Origin: Paratrimastix pyriformis
Taxonomy: Eukaryota > Preaxostyla > Paratrimastigidae
Assembly: GCA_027972325.1 (NCBI GenBank)
Contig: JAPMOS010000051.1
Coordinates: 62,001 to 126,000, forward strand
Length of the DNA stretch: 64,000 nucleotides
Direction of reading: 5' to 3'
Below are positions 49,601 to 60,430 of this stretch, in pieces. The notes beneath the pieces are model-generated. The model searched no databases and had not been told where the DNA came from. It saw only the letters and a program-made list of their open reading frames with translations. The position numbers and the translations under genes are program-made. Every line of letters begins with the position of its first letter. Position 1 is the first letter of the stretch.

Positions 49601-52600
49601 GCCAGGACGAGCAGCCGGGTCCCGTTGGCGAGGGCCCCCGGGGCGGCAAAGCTGCTCTGGCTCGCGTCGGGCGGGGCTGGCGGGGGAAGAGAGGGGCATC
49701 GCATCGCATCACCAACCGGGTGGGGACTCGTCAGGCGGGGCGCGCGGGGCGGGGTGGCGGCGCGGGGTGGCGGACCGGGCACGACGGTCACGGGCGAGGT
49801 GCCGCCACTGGCCAGCGGAGCGCCGGCTTGGGTGGGCCTCAGGGCGTGGGCCCCGGCCCGGGTGGGGGTTGTCGTCCCCAGGTAGAGGCCCCCCGAGCAC
49901 GACCAGGCCACCCCGCCGCCGGGGCGCCGTCCCACAGCAGCCCGAAGCCGGCCGTGGACGCGGCGGGGTCGCTGGCGCAGGGGATCGCATTCCCAAAGGC
50001 GTCCCGGGCCTCGATGGCCACCCGGCAGGCGGCCCCGGCCACCAGCAGCCCCTGGGGGCCCCAGGCGACGCTGCTCTGGGTGGCCGACGCGGGGCCTGAT
50101 GGCGGTGGGGTGGCCGTGAGGTGAGAGACCGGCAAAACCACTTAATGAGGAGCTACCGCATGCTAGCCAGGTGGGGCGGGGGGGGGGGGGGGGGGGCGGA
50201 CCGGGCGTGACGGCAATGGTGATTGCGTCCGTGAGCAGGGCCGCCCCGGGGTCGGCGTTCCCCGGGCCCTCGGCAGCAGCTGCGGCTGCGGCCAGGACCC
50301 GCACGGCCCGGGTGCCCGCACGGGTCAGGGGCCACCGGGCCTCGAAGGTGCCCTCCCCATCGGGGACGCAGGCCCAGGACAGCCCCGCGGGGGCCGCTCC
50401 CGTGTCGTTCCAGAGAACGGCGAAGGGCGCCGCGGAGGGGGCGAGAGCCCCCGGCTGGGCAGCCGCCGCCGCCCCGTCGGAGGAAGGAGAATGGGACGCG
50501 CAGGGCAGCGGGACCCCCGTCGCATCGGCAGCCCGCAGTCGCAGTGTGAAGTTGGCCCCGGCCGCGTAGGTCCAGCCCAGGGTCGCGTCTGTCCCAACGC
50601 GGAGCCGCCCCAGCGTCAGCCGAGCGGGCGGGATTCACAACCCGGGGCGGCACTCCTCCCCGGTGGAGGACCGGAGGGGCGGGCGGGGAGCAGGCAGGGA
50701 CGGACCGGGGCTGGGGGGGGCCCCGTAGCGGGTGCGGGTGGCCTCGTACCAGGCCGCGATGGCGGCGGGGCTCTGCTCGCCCGCGATGAGGGCCACCTCC
50801 CAGAAGGCCCCGTGGGTGTGTGTGGCCGGGGCGGCCGAGGGTCCCTGGCCCTGGTCGAGCAGCCCCGCACGGCCCAGGGCTCGATGCCGGACTGGCCCGA
50901 GCCCACGGGGCGCCCGTTGACGAAATATGCCTCCCCCGAGGCGCTCCCGACGACGGTCAGGAGCAGCGGCGCCCCCAGGGCCCCGCCCCAGCTGCCCACG
51001 GGCTCCCCGGCCAGGTCGGTCATGGCCCCGTCCCGGCCCAGGGCCACCGCGAAGGAGAGCCCGCCCGCCGCATCGACCATCGTGTGCAGCAGGAAGGCTG
51101 TCCCCGGGGCGGGCAGGCTCAGCACGGCAAACCTGCGGACCGCACCCCCAGCCCCAGCCAGGATCCGCCCCCCCAGCCAGGAAACAGGATGATGAAAACC
51201 ACCGCACGTCGCGCCGAGGCGGGCAGGGCGGGGGGGCAGACCAAGTGTGGATGGTCCATGCCCCGGCCGTGGCGGCGGCCTGGCGGAGGGCCGCTGCGGG
51301 CAGGGTGATGAAGGCGTCCGTCTGCTGGGGGGGCGTCATGTAGCCCCCGCCGTTGCGCCTGTGGGGCCGCACGAGGGCCGTCAGGTTGGCCCCGTAGGCC
51401 GGGTCGCCGCCCGGCGCCTCGTTGGGCCACTGGGCCGCCGTGCCCGTGGGGGCCCTCGGGTGGGCCAGATGGAAGAGCCCCCCTGGGAGGGGCGCCGGGG
51501 CGGGGCCGCTGAACGAGCACCGCCCGGCGGAGACCGGGCCTGCAGCCGAGGGGTGGGCGGGGTGGGGTGATGAGCACGGGGCAGTGGTGGCGAGGCGGAG
51601 GGGGGCGGACCAGGGGCCGCCGTGAATGCGAGCCGGGGCCCGGCGAGGGGGCTGCTGTCGGGTGCGGGCAGGCCGCCCGCCAGCAGGAGCAGCTCCACCG
51701 GGCCGGCCTCGTCCACCACGAAGGAGGCCACGAAGAGCGGCCCCACCTCGTCGTCAGCGGCCTCATCCCCGTCTGCATCGCCCGCGCCCGGGGCAGGGGC
51801 GGGCCGGGAGCAGGCCCACTGGAGGCTGCCGGGGGGCGCCAGGGTGTGGCTCCAGGCCAGGGCCACCGGGAGCGCGGGGGCGGCCAGGCCCCAGGCCGTG
51901 CAGGGGATCGGGTTCCCGAACCCGTCGGCCGCCAGGACGGTCAGCTGGTAGGGCGCACCCGCCGTGACGCTCCCGTTCAGCACCGCTGGGGCCCCCCGCC
52001 AGAAGAGGGCCGACCAGGAAGACGCGGTCAAGACAATTTGGCTCCGATTGGGGCCGGGGACGTGGCGTGGCGTGGCGTGGCGTGGCGTGGCGTGGCGTGG
52101 CGGGGCGGGGCGGGGGCGTGGCAGACCGGGTGCGGGGGCCATGCCGTAGCGGGCGCGGGTGGCCTCGAAGAAGGTCGCCACCTGGTCGGCGGTCTGCGGG
52201 TCCGGGTAGAGGTCCACCTGGAACCAGCTCCCTGGGACGAGGGGGAATGGAGGGGGGGAAACTCGTGTCCGCGGGGTCGAGCAGCCCAGCCCATCCCGGG
52301 TTGAGGAGCCCCATTCCAGGGCGGAGCAGGCGAGGGGGGGGAGGGGGGGGAGGAGCAGGCGCGGGGGGTGAGTCAGACCGGGGGCCGTCTGGGCCGGGTC
52401 GTAGGCGCCCTTGACGATGTCCTGGTCCTGGTCGAGCACCCAGCCGGCGACGGTGCGGGTGTCGTATACCGGCTCCAGGGTTAGGGTGGCCGCCAGGCGG
52501 CCGTCTTTGTACTGCCGGAAGAAGGTCGCGTTCTCGCGGACCACAGTCGACAGGAAGGGCACGCTCAGGGCAAACGGGGGGCGACCGCCTGGTCGGCCGG

Positions 52601-55081
52601 GGGGGCGGATCATCGTGGAGCGGAAGGGGAGGGAGGGGGCGGCGGTGAGTCGGTGGCAGGTGATTGGCGGCCGCGGGCAGATTGTGAGGCCGTGAGGCCG
52701 TGGCCACGTGGCCGGGGAGGCCGCGGCGACCTGTGCGGATGGTGGCCAGCAGGGCGAAGGTGCCCCCGGAGGCCCCCATGAAGAGGGCGTTGTCCATGTC
52801 GGGCCGGGCCATCGAGTGGAAGACCCCGTTGGGCGGGTCGACGGGCAGGTCCATCCAGGTGTGCAGCGTCCACCGGTCGCCGGCCGGCAGGGCCTGCAGG
52901 GCCGCTTCGGGCATCTCCACCCAGTTGGCCACCTGGTTGCCGGGCGTCACGTAGCCGCCCCCGTAGCGGCCCGTCCGCACGACGGGGCTCCCGTGGAGGG
53001 TGGCGTTGAACCCGTGGCCGGTGGCGTCCCGCCAGGTGGCGTTGCCCGTGGGGCGGTGCAGCCCCAGCAGCGGCGTGCCCAGCGAGGCCGGCAGGGCGCC
53101 GCGCGGGTCGGGGCCCGTGCCGGGCCACCAGGCGCTCTGGGGCCCCGCGGGGGGCCCTGCAGTGAGGGGGGGAGTGGGGTGGGCAGCGAGGGGCGGTCAG
53201 GGCGCAGCATGGAGATCGGGATGGGGATGGAGATCGGATGGGATGTTGACGGAGATCGGGATGGAGATCGGGATGGGGAGGGGGAGGGGGAGGGGGATCG
53301 GTGGATGTTGATGGAGATCGGTGGATGGGAAGATCGGGTGGGATGCTGATGGGGATCGGGGATGGGGGCGGGGATCATGACCCGGATCTGTGTCGAGCAT
53401 GCGTGGGGGGGTCGGGGGAGTGATGGCGCGGTCGGGCAGGGCCCGCGGACCCTGGGTCACGGTCAGGGCGGCTGCCCCGGGGAGCCTGGTCCCGTCGAGG
53501 GCGGCCACGGTCACGGTCCAGCTGCCGGCGATGCGGGGGATCCACCGGCCCATGAAGAGGGCCGCCCCGCCCACCGTGCCCGGGTCGGCCGCGAAGGGGG
53601 CTGGCTCGGCGTAGCGCTCGGGGCCGAAGAAGTCCCACGGGTCGTCGGCGACCCCGGTCTGGGCGGCCCCGCTGGGCAGCTGGCCCGCGAACCAGGGCAT
53701 CTCGGTCCCGTCGGCCCGCAGGAGGCCCGTCGCCCCCCAGGCCGCCCGGCCCCCGAAGAGCGTGAAGGCGACCCCCGTCACCACCGTCCCGTTGGTCAGG
53801 CCCACCGCCGCGGCAGGTACCACGAGGCGCGTCTGGGCAGCAACAGAGCCGGGGGGTGCGATGAGGCGGAGTGTGAGTCTCTCTGCTCAGTCAGTCAGTC
53901 TGGGGGGATGGGCTGCCTGGGCTGGCGGGGATGCCCGGCGGACGGACCCAGACGCCGGCTGGGGGCAGAGGGCCTGCGCGCCACAGCGAGGCGGTCCCTT
54001 CGACGGCGCCCGTGATCTGGCCGGTGATGCAGCAGGGGGGGGGGGGGGGGGGGGGAGGCACAGGTGAACCGTTGAGGTCGGAGGGTGGGTGCGGCAAGGC
54101 GCGGCGGCGGATGCAGGGCGGCGGGGCGGTGAGGCAGGGCGGTCGCGGACATTGCAGAGCTGGGTGCCCCAGTATGCCCGGTGTGCCCATCCGGCGGGGG
54201 ATTGCCACCCGAGCATCACCTCCCGGGGCCCGTCCGCCGGGTCGGTGAAGACCCACCCGTAGAGCCCGTCGGCGGCCCCGAGGGCGGCCATGGGGCTGCC
54301 CGGGTCCTCCACCTGGTGGCCGTGCTGCCCGGGCCGGCTCAGCGAGCGGTGGCCCCCCGTGGCGCAGCTCCAGGTCAGGTTGGCCTGCGCCCGGCCCCTC
54401 ACATGGGGCGGAGCTGTGAGTTAGCGGCCCCCCAGGACGGGCGGGCGGTGCCTGTGCAGGAGCGGAGGCCAGGCGGGGCTGGGCTGGGCTGGGCTTGGCT
54501 GGGCTGGGCTGGGCTGGGCTGCGGACGGGGTGGTCGGTGTTCCAGTAGACCCCGAAGGGTGTCCCGGCGTATGCGGGCAGGCAGCCCACCGGAGCCCCGC
54601 CCGCATCGGCGGCCCTGACGAGGGCCCATGCCGTCCCGCCGGCCCGCGCGCCCCCAGCCGGACCGGCCGTGAAACTGCTCGCCCCGGCCGAGATCACTGA
54701 CCCCACAGCAGGCCCGCCGCCCACCACCGGACGAGCCGACAGTTGAAAGGGCAGCACCAGAGAGACGAGACCATCATCATCATCAGCCAGGGAGTGTCAA
54801 ACGGAGCCTCCTGCATGGGGGGCAGGGGGCTTGAGGGCGCGGGGCAGGGTGCGGGGGGTGCGGGGGGCGGGGCAGCCTTGGCGCAGGACGGACGGGGAGC
54901 CACGTGCACGACGGTGAACATGGGTGCGTCCGGCGTGGGCAAGGTGGGCAGGGCGCGCCAGCCCGCGTAGTAGACCACGCAGACGAAGGCGCCCGCCCGT
55001 GGGGGCGTGTACGCGGCCACGAAGAGGACGCCGCTGCAGGTCCACGACAGTCCGCTCAGCATGACCCCTGCCGTGCCCCGG

Positions 55082-55112
<31 letters not shown>

Positions 55113-57716
55113 AGCATTCCGGGTGCGCGCGCCAGCAGCAACCCTCGTCTCCTCACGGGGCTGTTTGGGCATGCCGGGGGCGGGGGGCGGGGGGGGGGGG
55201 GGGGCGGACCGTCCCACGAGACGACGAACGGGTGGTTGAGCAGCCTGTCGGCGGTGCAGGGCAGGACGGCCTGGGTCGAGCGGGCCCGGACGGCGAAGTT
55301 GACGGATGCCCCCAGGGTGACCATGGCCGTGCCCTGGACCATGCCCCGGGTGGCCATGTCCACCGAGAGGAACCGCAGGGCGGTCGCGTCGTACTCCAGC
55401 TGCACCTGGGCGGCCGTCTGGGCCCCGTCCAGCAGGGCCACCCGGTAGTAGGCGCCCCCGTGGTGCAGCCGCCCGTCGAAGCAGCCCCCGCCCGGGCAGC
55501 CCTGCGGAGACACAGAAACGGACGGACACCCAGACGCGGACGGCCGCACACATGTAAGATGCTCATGCCACACACATGTAAGATGCTCATGCCATGGCCT
55601 CGTCGGTCGTGCCTCGGAACGGGACCCCCTCCCCCTGGCGGCCGGTCGCGGACCTGGTCCTGGTCGAGGACCCAGCGGAGGACGTCCCGCGTGTCGCCCG
55701 CGCCCCCCAGGCGGTAGGTGGCCGCGTATGCGCCGTTGTGGTAGAGCAGCCATAGGTCGGGGCCCGCCCGGACGAGGGTCATCATGAAGGGCGCCCCCAG
55801 CGGGAAGGCCGGGCTGGCCCCCTCGACCAGGAGGGCACCCGTGGGGGCGTACGTCCCGGGGCGGCCCCCGGCGGGCGGTTCCAGTTGCACCGAGAGGCCG
55901 CCAGGCTGCATCGAGTGCACCCGGCTGGGCCTGCGAGGCGGGCAGCAGCGGCGGCGGCAGGGGCGACAAATGACGGCCGGTCGGATGGAGCGGGAAACGA
56001 GGAAGGGCGGGGGGCGGGGTAGGGGTGGTGCGGACCCTGTGATGTTGGTGACCTCCATCCAGGTGTGCACCGTCCAGGCGGTGCCGTTGCTCAGGGCGGC
56101 CCCCAGGGACGCCACGGGGAGCTCGATGTCATAGTCGGCCGTCCCGTTGGGCGTCACGTAGCCGCCCCCGTAGGCGGGAGTGGTCAGCAGGGGTGTTCCG
56201 TGGTAGGCGGCCGGGTTGCCCAGGGCCGAGTCGTCCGCCCAGCTGGAGCCCGTCTGGCGGCTCAGCAGCAGCACCACCGCCGGGCCGGCCTCGTTGGGTC
56301 GGGTGCCAGCAAGCGCCTCGGCCGGGTCGCCCAGGGCCTGGGCTGCTGCGGGTGGGGGCCGCAGGTCGAGCAGCTCCGGGAGCCCGCCGTGCAGCCGCAG
56401 GCAGATGGCGCCCGGACCCCGCCGCGACCCGCCCGAGGCCAGGGCAGCCGCGTCGCACTGCGGGTACGGCTCCGCAGCCACAGGGTGGCCACCGTGGGGG
56501 CTGGCAGGCCCAGGGGCCGCGAGGAAGCAGTGTTCGCCGTCGCCCTCCTGCGGGGTGGCGGCGGAGGCGCAGGCAAAGTGCGCCCCGTCCCACCGGCGCA
56601 GGGCCGGGCGGCGACCCTCGAGCGAAAGAAGGAGCCGCCCACCCTCGGACAGCTGGGGCCCCCGGCCCCTCATCGGCCAGGCGGCCGAGGCCTCTCCATC
56701 CGCGGCCCAACGGGCACCCGTCAGGTGGTAGCCGAACATGACAGCTCCACCCGCCGAGGGTGGCCGGTCGGGGGCCCCCGGCCCGGCTGGGGCCGCCGCA
56801 ATGACCAGGCGCCGCCCGCTGAGGGCAAGCTCAGTCCCGAACCGGAGTGGCATTCCCGGGCCGCCCGGGCCGGTCAAGGTCTGGTGGTGGACCCACCTCG
56901 GCAAGGGCGCGTCCCCGCCCTTGGTGGTGGTGGTGGCATTGGCTGGGGGAGCAGCCCGCCGGTACACAAGCACGCGCCCTGTCCGGCCGCGCCCCGCCCT
57001 GGCCTCGAGCAGCGCCACGTCCGGGTCCCCCACCAGCAGCCATTCCCCATCGCCTGTCGGGTCCATCGCCACCTGGGCGGCCCCCGAGGAGAGGCCCCCC
57101 GGACAGAGGAGGGGCGCCCCCGGCCGAGGGGGAGCGCGGGGGGCGGCGCCAAGAGACCACACACGCACGGCCCCCTCACCCGGGCAGGTTGCCGCGACAA
57201 CCCACCTGCCACCGCCCTGGAAAGCCAGGGCCACGCTCGCCCCACAGCGACTTCCCGGGGACCCGTCGCCAAAGGTGGCCAGGTGGGCCAGTGGGGGTGG
57301 GGTGAGATGCCCCCGGGTATAGAAGACGACTTGGCCCGGGGCCGCACCCACCCCAGGGGCGCCAACCACTGCATGGAGAGGCCCCAGAACGAGGGACACT
57401 GAGGGGAAGATCCATGACGACACCCGCGAAAGAGGGAGGCGGACCAGTAGCATGCTCGGACGAGAGAAGTGGGACTGTGACATTATGAACACCCCATTTC
57501 GCCCCTTCTGAAGAAGGATTGGACGAGGAAGAATGGCGAAAGGTTCAGACCACCAGAGAAAAAGGAAATGTGTGGAAAAGGTGATGCCCCGGTTGTGTGA
57601 GCGACGAGGAGACTTTGTGGCTGTCCCTCTGTCCCTAGGGCATTGCTGAGCTGAAAGAGGGCAGTGCTGGGAGTGCAGAACGAAAAGAGAAAGGCAAGCA
57701 AGCTCCATAGGAGCAT
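46681..57716 (-). CDS. giant type I surface protein 2: FG-GAP-like, LamG, Ig repeats, EGF, TM
   Basis: Exons in order: 57716-57614, 57507-57445, 57398-56036, 55930-55654, 55501-55210, 55067-54894, 54696-54527, 54384-54151, 54016-53948, 53832-53451, 53156-52731, 52588-52379, 52231-52127, 51985-51611, 51539-51242, 51132-50706, 50652-50202, 50095-49776, 49676-49344, 49233-48496, 48403-48278, 48181-48068, 47884-47511, 47355-46681; about 2,700 aa. Signal peptide [19 protein letters not shown], then an FG-GAP-like propeller ([27 protein letters not shown]). LamG-type domains carry the recurring YGGGYVTP and WTLHTWMDL motifs. One planctomycete-like module ([23 protein letters not shown]) and filamin repeats follow, then the shared Ig-like exon, EGF exons, a TM ([12 protein letters not shown]), RRRRRR and an Ala/Pro tail. 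Three exons (51132-50706, 50652-50202, 50095-49776) do not keep frame by one base each. Confidence 0.8.
48496..49233 (-). repeat. long inverted repeat, arm 2 (Ig-like exon of giant protein 2)
   Basis: Reverse-complement partner of 42899-43636; the arms are about 4.9 kb apart. It encodes [20 protein letters not shown] through SVIYFG, as in arm 1, with a handful of substitutions. Confidence 0.95.
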
Positions 57717-57914
57717 GAAATAATGGTGCCCAAAATTGCAGGACCAGCCGCGTCTCCCGAGGCAAAACTGCCTGCCTGAACCCCTGTGTTTCTTTATTTT
57801 TCCCTTGGTCCAGCTCCAGTGAAAGTGTCCCCTTTCCCCATCACAAAGACAGGATTTTTGAAACCAGCCATATTTGGACAAGACTGGCAAAAAGGAGCAA
57901 GAGCGCATTGCCGT

Positions 57915-58634
57915 TTAGCGGTAGCGGGGGAAGGAAACCTGGTTGCGACGCTTCCAGTTGGCGCGGCGAGAGGGGCGGAGCTTGTGAGCGCCGTGGCCCT
58001 TGACCATCAGACCGCGGGAGGAGCGGCCAGCCGAGGTCAGACCGCGCAGCTCGCGGTGGGTGTGGACGGGCTTGCAGATCCAGTTCATCCGAGCATCGTT
58101 GCGGATGGCCGGGTGGTTGGGGTCAACAAGAATGACCTCATAGAACTTGAAGGTCGAGTCCTGGCCAACCCAGTACGAGTTGAGGACGCGGAGAGAGCCC
58201 AGGCGGCGGCCGGCACGCTCCTCGGCGACAGCGCGAAGGGAGCGGGCGTACTTAATGCCGACGAGGTACTGTTGGAGAAAACCACGGCATTCGATTAATT
58301 CTCTGATTCTGGTGGTGTAACGGAGAACAAACCTGGTTCTTGGGCTTGCGGCAAACGAGATGGGCAAGACGCCTGCGGCCACCACGGCGAACGCGGACGC
58401 GGTAGAGGACAACACCCTCCTTGGCCTTGTAGCCGAGGCGGCGGGCCTTGTCGGGGCGGGTAGGGTGGGCAATGCGGCAGATGACGGGGAGCTGACGGAA
58501 CTCCCAGCAGCGGACGCGAAGGAGGAAGCGCATCACATCGGACTGCTTCTTACGCCACAGCTCCTGGAGGTAAAGGTAGGCACCTAGAGGGCAATGAGCA
58601 ACGAAAAATCTCGCGACTCGAAAAACGAACCCAT
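57915..58634 (-). CDS. RPL15: 60S ribosomal protein eL15
   Basis: Three exons (58634-58631, 58583-58333, 58268-57915) give 202 aa; the human protein has 204. The first exon is only ATG plus G. The protein begins [17 protein letters not shown], continues [13 protein letters not shown], and contains [66 protein letters not shown] and a basic C-terminus ending [11 protein letters not shown], all characteristic of eL15, a large-subunit protein near the exit tunnel. Composition is about 55% GC with strong codon preference, as expected of a highly expressed gene. Introns begin GTTCG and GTTTG, not the GTCCG of GC-rich neighbours. Confidence 0.97.
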
Positions 58635-58687
58635 TGTTCTTGCTCCTTTTTAAGCGCGAATGCAAGGGGTCATGAGACGGGGCTGAG
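58635..58687. promoter_or_regulatory. candidate bidirectional promoter, eL15 / zinc-ribbon methyltransferase
   Basis: Short AT-richer stretch upstream of eL15. It contains TTTTTAAGCG about 12-20 bp upstream of the eL15 ATG. The neighbouring plus-strand gene opens within about 60 bp. Confidence 0.3.
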
Positions 58688-59857
58688 TTGGCTCTCCCCT
58701 CTCCGATTGAATTCATTCTTCAAGACGGACGCCCCAACAAAGACCGCAGTTCCGAGCCAGGACCAGAGCCATCTAACCGGGGAAACGATTCCTTTGGTTT
58801 GGCAGGTCGGTCCCGGAGAGACGGAACAGCAGGTCTGCAATCATTCCATTATCACAACCCCGCACTGATCGGCACCGTCCAGGGAGCCTCAACAACACTC
58901 CCTCAAAAGCACGCGCGTCAACAAAAGAAAAAGGAGTCTTCGCGCTGTAAACCGAAAACTGCCGAGTGTCATCAGCCCCCACCCCCCTCGCCGCCTTGTC
59001 CCCTTTGCGCCTCCGACACGACCCGTTTCTTCATCACTGTTTATCGGCGAAACTATCACGAATGCCCCGTTTGTCAACTGATTTTTATGGACCCATCTCA
59101 TCGGATGGAGGCCGATGCCGAACGGGCCCGGTATGACGCCCACCACAACGAGCCGGGCGACCTGAAGTACCGGGCCTGGCTCGACCGGCTGGCGGTTCCC
59201 CTGGCGGCGAAGCTGGCCCCCGGGGCTGAGGGGCTGGACTTTGGCTGCGGCCCGGGGCCCGTGCTGGCCCAGATGCTGGCCCAGCGGGGCTTCGGGGTGG
59301 CCCTCTACGACCCCTTCTACGCCCCCGACCCCGAGGGGCGCGTCCTGGGTCGCGGCTACGACTTCGTCACGTGCACCGAGGCGGCCGAGCACTTCTACGA
59401 GCCGCTGAAGGAGCTGGCCCTCCTCGACCGGCTCCTGCGGCCGGGCGGCTGGCTGGGCCTGATGACCGACCTGGTGCGGCCCGAGGTGCCCTTCGGCCAA
59501 TGGCACTACCCCCGGGACCCGACCCACGTCTGCTTCTACCGGCCGGCCACCCTGGCCTGGGCCGCGGCCCGGTTCGGCTGGGAAGCGCCCGAGTCCCCAA
59601 CCCGCAACGTCTTCCTCTTCCACAAGCCCGCCAGCCCCGCCCCGGCCCCGGCGGTCCCGACAGACGCCGCCACAACCTCGCCACTGCCATCAGCCCCAAC
59701 TCCCGCATCTTGCGCTGCCCACACAGGCACCAACGACTCCCCGTCCATCAGTAGTGGCACGGGAGCGGCGCTCCCGACTGGTTCCGTGGTCCCACCCCCA
59801 CCCCCACCCCCACCCCCACCAGCCCCGGCCGCCCCTCCCTCTGAGCCGCCGCTCTGA
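58688..59857 (+). CDS. zinc-ribbon class I SAM methyltransferase (bacterial type)
   Basis: One long open frame. An N-terminal zinc ribbon (CPLC ... YHECPVC with [10 protein letters not shown]) is followed by [16 protein letters not shown] and a class I methyltransferase fold. Motif I is [12 protein letters not shown], then [10 protein letters not shown], the post-I acidic [26 protein letters not shown] and [13 protein letters not shown]. This arrangement is common in bacterial stand-alone methyltransferases of unknown substrate. The last 75 residues are a Pro/Ala linker ending in a PPPPP run. No ATG lies in frame upstream of the zinc ribbon, so the true start is on an unresolved upstream exon or at a non-ATG codon; the given start is only the edge of the open frame. 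Composition changes to GC-rich near 59,130. Confidence 0.75.
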   Translation: MALPSPIEFILQDGRPNKDRSSEPGPEPSNRGNDSFGLAGRSRRDGTAGLQSFHYHNPALIGTVQGASTTLPQKHARQQKKKESSRCKPKTAECHQPPPPSPPCPLCASDTTRFFITVYRRNYHECPVCQLIFMDPSHRMEADAERARYDAHHNEPGDLKYRAWLDRLAVPLAAKLAPGAEGLDFGCGPGPVLAQMLAQRGFGVALYDPFYAPDPEGRVLGRGYDFVTCTEAAEHFYEPLKELALLDRLLRPGGWLGLMTDLVRPEVPFGQWHYPRDPTHVCFYRPATLAWAAARFGWEAPESPTRNVFLFHKPASPAPAPAVPTDAATTSPLPSAPTPASCAAHTGTNDSPSISSGTGAALPTGSVVPPPPPPPPPPAPAAPPSEPPL

Positions 59858-60430
59858 GCCGCCTGTCCCCCTCCTTCCCCAGCTCCCTCGTCCGGTCGGT
59901 CGGTCGTTCCTTCCTTGAGAGGCCTCTGGTTGGGCGCTCGTTGGGTTTCGTTTCGTTTTTTTTTGTGTGTGTGTGGGCGCGGCAACACGGGTGCCTCTGC
60001 GATGCCACCGGCCAGCCCCAGCCAGCCCCCAGCCAGCCCCAGCCAGCCCCCAGCCAGCCCCCAGCCAGCCCCCAGCCAGCCCCCAGCCAGCCCCCAGCCA
60101 GCCGGTCCGGCGAAGCGACGGGCATCATGTTAAAACAAAGCGGCGACCGTCCCCCAGGGCGGACGGACAGAGATGGAGGTGAGCAGAGACAGAGACAGAG
60201 ACAGAGATGGAGGTGAGCAGAGGCAGAGGCAGAGGCAGAGGCAGAGGCAGAGGCAGAGGCAGAGGCAGAGGCAGAGGCAGAGGCAGAGGCAGAGGCAGAG
60301 GCAGAGGCAGAGGCAGAGGCAGAGGCAGAGGGCGGAGGCGAGCAGAAGAGAAACGCCGCGGCGGCGAGGAGAGGAGGAGGAGGAGGAAGAGGAAGGAAAG
60401 CCGACGGGCGGCCCAGCGGGGCTCCAGCGC
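59858..60430. other. intergenic between convergent genes, microsatellite-rich
   Basis: Holds a (GT)n tract near 59,963, an (AGCCCCCAGCC)n array near 60,013-60,102 and a (GAGGCA)n run. Nothing gene-like was seen. Confidence 0.55.
60187..60331. repeat. hexanucleotide repeat (CAGAGG)n, about 20 units
   Basis: A perfect CAGAGG run preceded by CAGAGA variants. Confidence 0.93.
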
